From assembly GCA_028287505.1 (NCBI GenBank), contig JAQBPN010000007.1, forward strand, positions 1 to 64,000: a DNA stretch of 64,000 nt, in the 5' to 3' direction. The translations under genes and the position numbers were made by a program. Below the pieces are notes generated by a model. The model saw nothing but the letters and a program-made list of their open reading frames with translations. It searched no databases and was not told the DNA's origin. Position 1 is the first letter of the stretch. Each line of letters begins with the position of its first letter. The DNA comes from Fibrobacterota bacterium (lineage in GTDB: Bacteria > Fibrobacterota > Fibrobacteria > UBA11236). Of this stretch, positions 60,694 to 64,000 are shown in pieces.

Positions 60694-63288
60694 ATGCGGC
60701 CTTTGTTGACGGTGGCGGTGATCGCCAAGGACGAGGAGAAGACGCTTCCCTCGTTGTTCGGTTCCCTGGCGGGCCTTTCCGACCGTACCGGTTCCCAGTT
60801 GGTCCTGGTGGATACCGGCAGCCGGGACGGCACGCCCGCCCTGGCCGCTTCCCACGGGGCGGAAGTGCACGCCTTCGAATGGCGCGACGATTTCTCCGCG
60901 GCGCGCAACCGCGCCCTGGAACTCTCCCGCGGCGAATGGATCCTCTGGCTGGACGCGGACGATGAGCTTCCCCCGGAAACCCGCGCGTGGCTGGATGCGA
61001 ATCTCGGAAGCCTCGATCCCGGCCGCGCCTACGCCTTCCGCGTGCGCTCGCCCGGCCCGGACGGCGGCGAATCCGCCTGCTCGCAAATCCGCCTCTTCCC
61101 CAACGGCCTGGGCCTCAGCTTCCGCAATCCCATACACGAGAGCATCGGCGATTCGGTTCTCGAGGCCGGACTCTCGGTGAGCTCGACCGGCCTGGACATC
61201 CTCCACACCGGGTACCGGGACGCCGGTTCCGTGGAGCGCAAACGCATCCGCAACCGCGCGCTGCTGGAAAAGGCCGTGTCCGTTCCCGCCGCCGCGCCCT
61301 CCCTCTGGCTGGCCTGGGGCCGCATGCGCATGGCGGAAGCGGCCTACCCGCAAGCGGAAAGCGCATTCCGCAGCGCCCTGGAATCCCCGGCGCCTGTCTC
61401 CCGGGACGTCCGCCTGGCGGCCCTGGTGAACCTGGGACAGAGCCTTTGCTTCCAGAACCGCGCACCGGAAGCCTTGCAGGTTTTCCGCTCCGCCCGCGGC
61501 GAGGGTAACACCCACGCGCCGTACCTGCTGGAATACGGGAAGGCCCTTTGGATCACCGGCCAGGTGGCCCAAGCGCGCGAAGCCTGGACCGCATGCCTCA
61601 ATGCCGGACCCGAATTCGGCGGAGTCCCAACCGATTGGGACGGCATCCGCGCCGGCGCCGGAACATTGCTGAAGGAAACCCATCCCATGACCCGCAAGCC
61701 CATCCGCCCTCCCGCGCCCCCGGACGAACCCAAGGACAAAGGCGGCGGAGGCGGAGGCCGGCTCGACCTTACCGTATGCAGCATCGTCCGCGATGAAGCC
61801 GCCAACCTGGAAGGCCTGCTCGCCGGCATTCCCCTCTCGCGGGTGGAATGGATCGTGATGGACACGGGTTCCCGGGACGCCACCGTGGAACTCCTGTTGC
61901 AAGCGGGCATCAAGGCCCATCCTTTCACGTGGCGCGACGACTTCTCCGCCGCCCGCAACGCCTCCTTGGAATTGGCCGCGCGCGGCTGGATTCTCTGGAT
62001 CGACGCGGACGATCGGCTCGACGAATCCTTCTGGGAGGCCCTGGCCCCCTTGCTGGACGGTCCCAAGCGCGCCTACCGTTTCCTGGTGCGCAGCCCGCGA
62101 GAGAATTCCCGCGGGGATTGCTTCCGCCAGATCCGCCTGTTCCCGAACCATCTGGGCGTGACCTTCGAAGGCCGCATCCATGAGCAGTTGGGCACGTCCC
62201 TTTCCAGGCTCCGCATCCCCGTGGAGCAAGCCAACCTGGAAATCCTGCATATGGGCTACGATACCGCCGCCAAGCGCGGGGCCAAACTCAAGCGCAACCG
62301 GGCCCTGTTGGAACGGGAACGCCTGGACCACCCCCGCGATCCCGCCGTGATCATGGAATACGGGAACTGCCTGTACCAATCGGGCGAATACGCGGAAGCG
62401 CGCAAGGTCTATCTGTCCCTGATGCCCTCCGCGGAAGCGCGCGCCTGCGGGGACGCGCCCGCGGACGAAGTGCTCCGGCATTATCCCGCCCTGCTGGGGG
62501 AAACCTGCGTCAAACTGAACGCGGAAGAAGAGGCGGGCGAATGGTTCCGCCTGGCCGCGGGCTGGAACCCCAACGACATCAAGCCCCTGTATTGGCTGGG
62601 AAAGAAAGCGCTGGAAGCCGGCAACGTGCACGGGGCCCTGGAATTCTTCTACGCCGCCGTGGATCGCCCCGTGACGATCGGCCGGGTGGCCACCGACAAC
62701 CATACCGTGCGCCGCAACGCCCTGGCCCTGGTGGTCCTGTGCGAAATGCAATTGTTCGGCGCGGAGAAAGCGCCGCGCGGCCGCGAATGCCTGCGCGAAC
62801 TGATCGCCGGCGGCCTCCGCAATTTCCCCCTGGAACCGCGGGTTCCCTGGGATTTCCTGCGCGCCGCCGATTCCCATGCCGACGCGGAATGTTACGCCCG
62901 GGCCTACCTGGACCTGGCACCCGGAGACACGTCGATGTGGGAAGATCTCCTGGAACACCTGTTCGCCGCCAATCGGCACCGGGAAGTCCTGGAGATTTTC
63001 ACCCAGCGTCCCCAGTTGTGCGGGCGCTCCGGGGTCCTGGAGGCCTTCCGGGCCAAATGCGGCGAATCCACCGGACGCGCCACCGAGGAAATCTACGCCG
63101 TCTACCGGGAAGCCCTGCGGAAGTTCCCGGATGACCCGACCTTGCTGGTTTACTTTTCCGACTTCGTAAACCATAATAAGCTCTACGCCCGGTGCTATGC
63201 GGACCTGAAAACCCTGGCCCGGCCCTCGGAAACGGTGCGGGATTTCCTGCGCCAGATCGAAGCCATGGGTTTCGGCGGCGTCGCCTAA
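60694..63288 (+). CDS. Glycosyltransferase with two GT2 modules and interleaved TPRs
   Basis: 864 residues. Module 1 (about 1-190) begins TVAVIAKDEEKTLPSLFGSL, with DTGSRDGT, FEWRDDFSAARN and LWLDADDELP. TPR-like helices follow. Module 2 (about 350-540) begins LTVCSIVRDEAANLEGLL, with DTGSRDAT, FTWRDDFSAARN and LWIDADDRLD. More TPRs run to the end. Both modules keep the DADD metal-binding acidic motif and the WRDDFSAARN segment seen in the SunS/TPR-GT2 group. The repeat of the whole GT-TPR unit points to internal duplication. It lies 37 nt after the preceding glycosyltransferase gene in the same direction. Confidence 0.9.
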   Translation: MRPLLTVAVIAKDEEKTLPSLFGSLAGLSDRTGSQLVLVDTGSRDGTPALAASHGAEVHAFEWRDDFSAARNRALELSRGEWILWLDADDELPPETRAWLDANLGSLDPGRAYAFRVRSPGPDGGESACSQIRLFPNGLGLSFRNPIHESIGDSVLEAGLSVSSTGLDILHTGYRDAGSVERKRIRNRALLEKAVSVPAAAPSLWLAWGRMRMAEAAYPQAESAFRSALESPAPVSRDVRLAALVNLGQSLCFQNRAPEALQVFRSARGEGNTHAPYLLEYGKALWITGQVAQAREAWTACLNAGPEFGGVPTDWDGIRAGAGTLLKETHPMTRKPIRPPAPPDEPKDKGGGGGGRLDLTVCSIVRDEAANLEGLLAGIPLSRVEWIVMDTGSRDATVELLLQAGIKAHPFTWRDDFSAARNASLELAARGWILWIDADDRLDESFWEALAPLLDGPKRAYRFLVRSPRENSRGDCFRQIRLFPNHLGVTFEGRIHEQLGTSLSRLRIPVEQANLEILHMGYDTAAKRGAKLKRNRALLERERLDHPRDPAVIMEYGNCLYQSGEYAEARKVYLSLMPSAEARACGDAPADEVLRHYPALLGETCVKLNAEEEAGEWFRLAAGWNPNDIKPLYWLGKKALEAGNVHGALEFFYAAVDRPVTIGRVATDNHTVRRNALALVVLCEMQLFGAEKAPRGRECLRELIAGGLRNFPLEPRVPWDFLRAADSHADAECYARAYLDLAPGDTSMWEDLLEHLFAANRHREVLEIFTQRPQLCGRSGVLEAFRAKCGESTGRATEEIYAVYREALRKFPDDPTLLVYFSDFVNHNKLYARCYADLKTLARPSETVRDFLRQIEAMGFGGVA

Positions 63289-63333
63289 GCTCGACAACTC
63301 GCGACAACTCACGCAGCGTGCGGAAAGAGCGGC

Positions 63334-64000
63334 ATGTCCAAGTCCGGCAAGAAAACCAAGGTACAGCAGCGGCAGGCCCATGCCGATTGGGCCGGCAAAT
63401 TGGTCCCCCGGGAAAGACCTTCCGGACAACCTGATCCCGCCCTTTCGGACCTCTCCGACGATCTGGGCCCCGAAGAACTCGCCGCGCGTTTCGGGACCAT
63501 CGCGGGGCCGGTCGACTCCCCCTATCCCCCCGGCACCGTTTCCGTGGTCATGATCGTCAAGGACGAAGCGGCCAACATCAAGGCCGCGGTGGAGAGCTTC
63601 CGCCCCATCGCGGACGAGATCATCGTGTACGACACCGGTTCCACGGACGGCACCCAGGAACTCCTGGCCGGGTTGGGCGTGAAATGGATCCAGGGAGAAT
63701 GGCGCAATGATTTCGCCTGGGCCCGCAACCGATCCATCGAGCCCGCCGCCTGCGCCTGGGTGCTGTGGATGGACGCGGACGATCGCATTCCCGCCGACCA
63801 GATCGCCAATTTCCGCAAGTTGAAAACGGCCCCCCTGGACAGGGCCTTCGGCTTCCAGGTGATCAACACCCAGGGCGGACTCCCCTTGGGCGGCCGCTTC
63901 ATGCAATTGCGCATGTTCCCGAACCATCCGGATCTGCGTTTCCGTTACCGGGTGCACGAGCAGTTGTTCCACAGCATCGCCAAGCTGGGCCTGCATTGCT
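63334..64000 (+). CDS. GT2 glycosyltransferase, 5' part, cut by window end
   Basis: The frame is open for 222 codons from the ATG at 63334 to the window edge. A 65-residue charged N-terminal tail (MSKSGKKTKVQQRQ) precedes a GT2 module: VSVVMIVKDEAANIKAAVESF, YDTGSTDGTQELL, GEWRNDFAWARN and LWMDADDRIP. This is the same subgroup as the two modules of the upstream gene, 45 nt away, and extends the glycosyltransferase operon beyond the window. The 3' end and any TPR part are not visible. Confidence 0.87.
   Translation, partial: MSKSGKKTKVQQRQAHADWAGKLVPRERPSGQPDPALSDLSDDLGPEELAARFGTIAGPVDSPYPPGTVSVVMIVKDEAANIKAAVESFRPIADEIIVYDTGSTDGTQELLAGLGVKWIQGEWRNDFAWARNRSIEPAACAWVLWMDADDRIPADQIANFRKLKTAPLDRAFGFQVINTQGGLPLGGRFMQLRMFPNHPDLRFRYRVHEQLFHSIAKLGLHC

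Noticed and set aside
58008-60908. Long minus-strand open frame opposite the 1514-residue glycosyltransferase
   Set aside because: Gly/His/Gln-rich translation typical of an antisense shadow, with no domain. The sense gene is certain.
60640-63996. Minus-strand open frame of over 1100 codons opposite the glycosyltransferase genes
   Set aside because: It mirrors the codon structure of high-G+C genes on the other strand and has no recognisable domain or ribosome site. The plus-strand frames carry clear GT2 motifs.
1-64000. Search by eye for tRNA, rRNA, CRISPR arrays, riboswitches and transposase genes
   Set aside because: No convincing candidate was found. Small RNAs without conserved motifs could not be detected this way.

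Overview
The window is about 62-63% G+C, gene-dense, and codes on both strands. It looks like a chromosomal segment of a free-living Gram-negative heterotroph. It encodes a TonB-dependent receptor, several outer-membrane-barrel candidates, lipoproteins, and secreted enzymes whose C-terminal tails resemble type IX secretion sorting domains. It also has sigma-54 promoters, many two-component genes and an ECF42-type sigma factor. This combination would suit Fibrobacterota or a nearby phylum. No rRNA or other phylogenetic marker lies in the window, so that placement is an inference of low-to-moderate confidence. No tRNA, rRNA, CRISPR array, integrase or transposase was seen.

Layout. 1-2.6 kb: a feoA-feoB ferrous iron operon, with its promoter, ending in a dispersed repeat. 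2.6-8.8 kb: signalling genes, namely a membrane histidine kinase coupled to a periplasmic cupredoxin, an HD-GYP response regulator, a lone receiver and a soluble receiver-PAS kinase. 8.8-14.5 kb: two secreted proteins, threonine dehydratase, and an ArsR-type repressor with a clear promoter and operator, followed by a broken VOC gene. 14.5-20.8 kb: twin ice-binding-fold proteins, an acyltransferase, a sugar dehydrogenase and two barrel-like proteins. 20.8-27.1 kb: an ECF42 sigma-factor locus. It has YCII (DGPF) genes and the sigma factor on one side, and an MFS-SRPBCC-DoxX operon on the other, with a GH18 chitinase between them. Both arms start with the same TGTCGA-N17-CG(A/T)C motif.

27.1-38.6 kb: a lipoprotein, a copper-radical oxidase, a HEPN-like protein next to a DTW-domain tRNA modification enzyme, and a complete 161-bp inverted-repeat element. 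These are followed by a GH99-like secreted glycosidase, a dipeptide-epimerase-like enolase, a TonB-dependent receptor, a DUF4197 lipoprotein and an M29-like aminopeptidase. 38.6-51 kb: a secreted unknown, a sigma-54-driven VIT-like protein with a barrel partner, Ddl, DUF4112, a receiver protein, a second sugar dehydrogenase, a PAP2-like protein, and a TPR-AAA plus TPR-membrane pair. 51-55.3 kb: a TacA/TacT-type toxin-antitoxin and the Ku-LigD end-joining operon. 55.3-64 kb: a second sigma-54 promoter ahead of a MerR-like regulator and at least three large glycosyltransferase-2/TPR proteins, the last cut by the window edge.

The points most worth following up are: the two matched ECF42-type promoters that tie separate operons into one regulon; the repeat whose end coincides with TAG stop codons; the two sigma-54 promoters; the multi-module glycosyltransferases; and the set of secreted proteins sharing sorting-domain-like tails.
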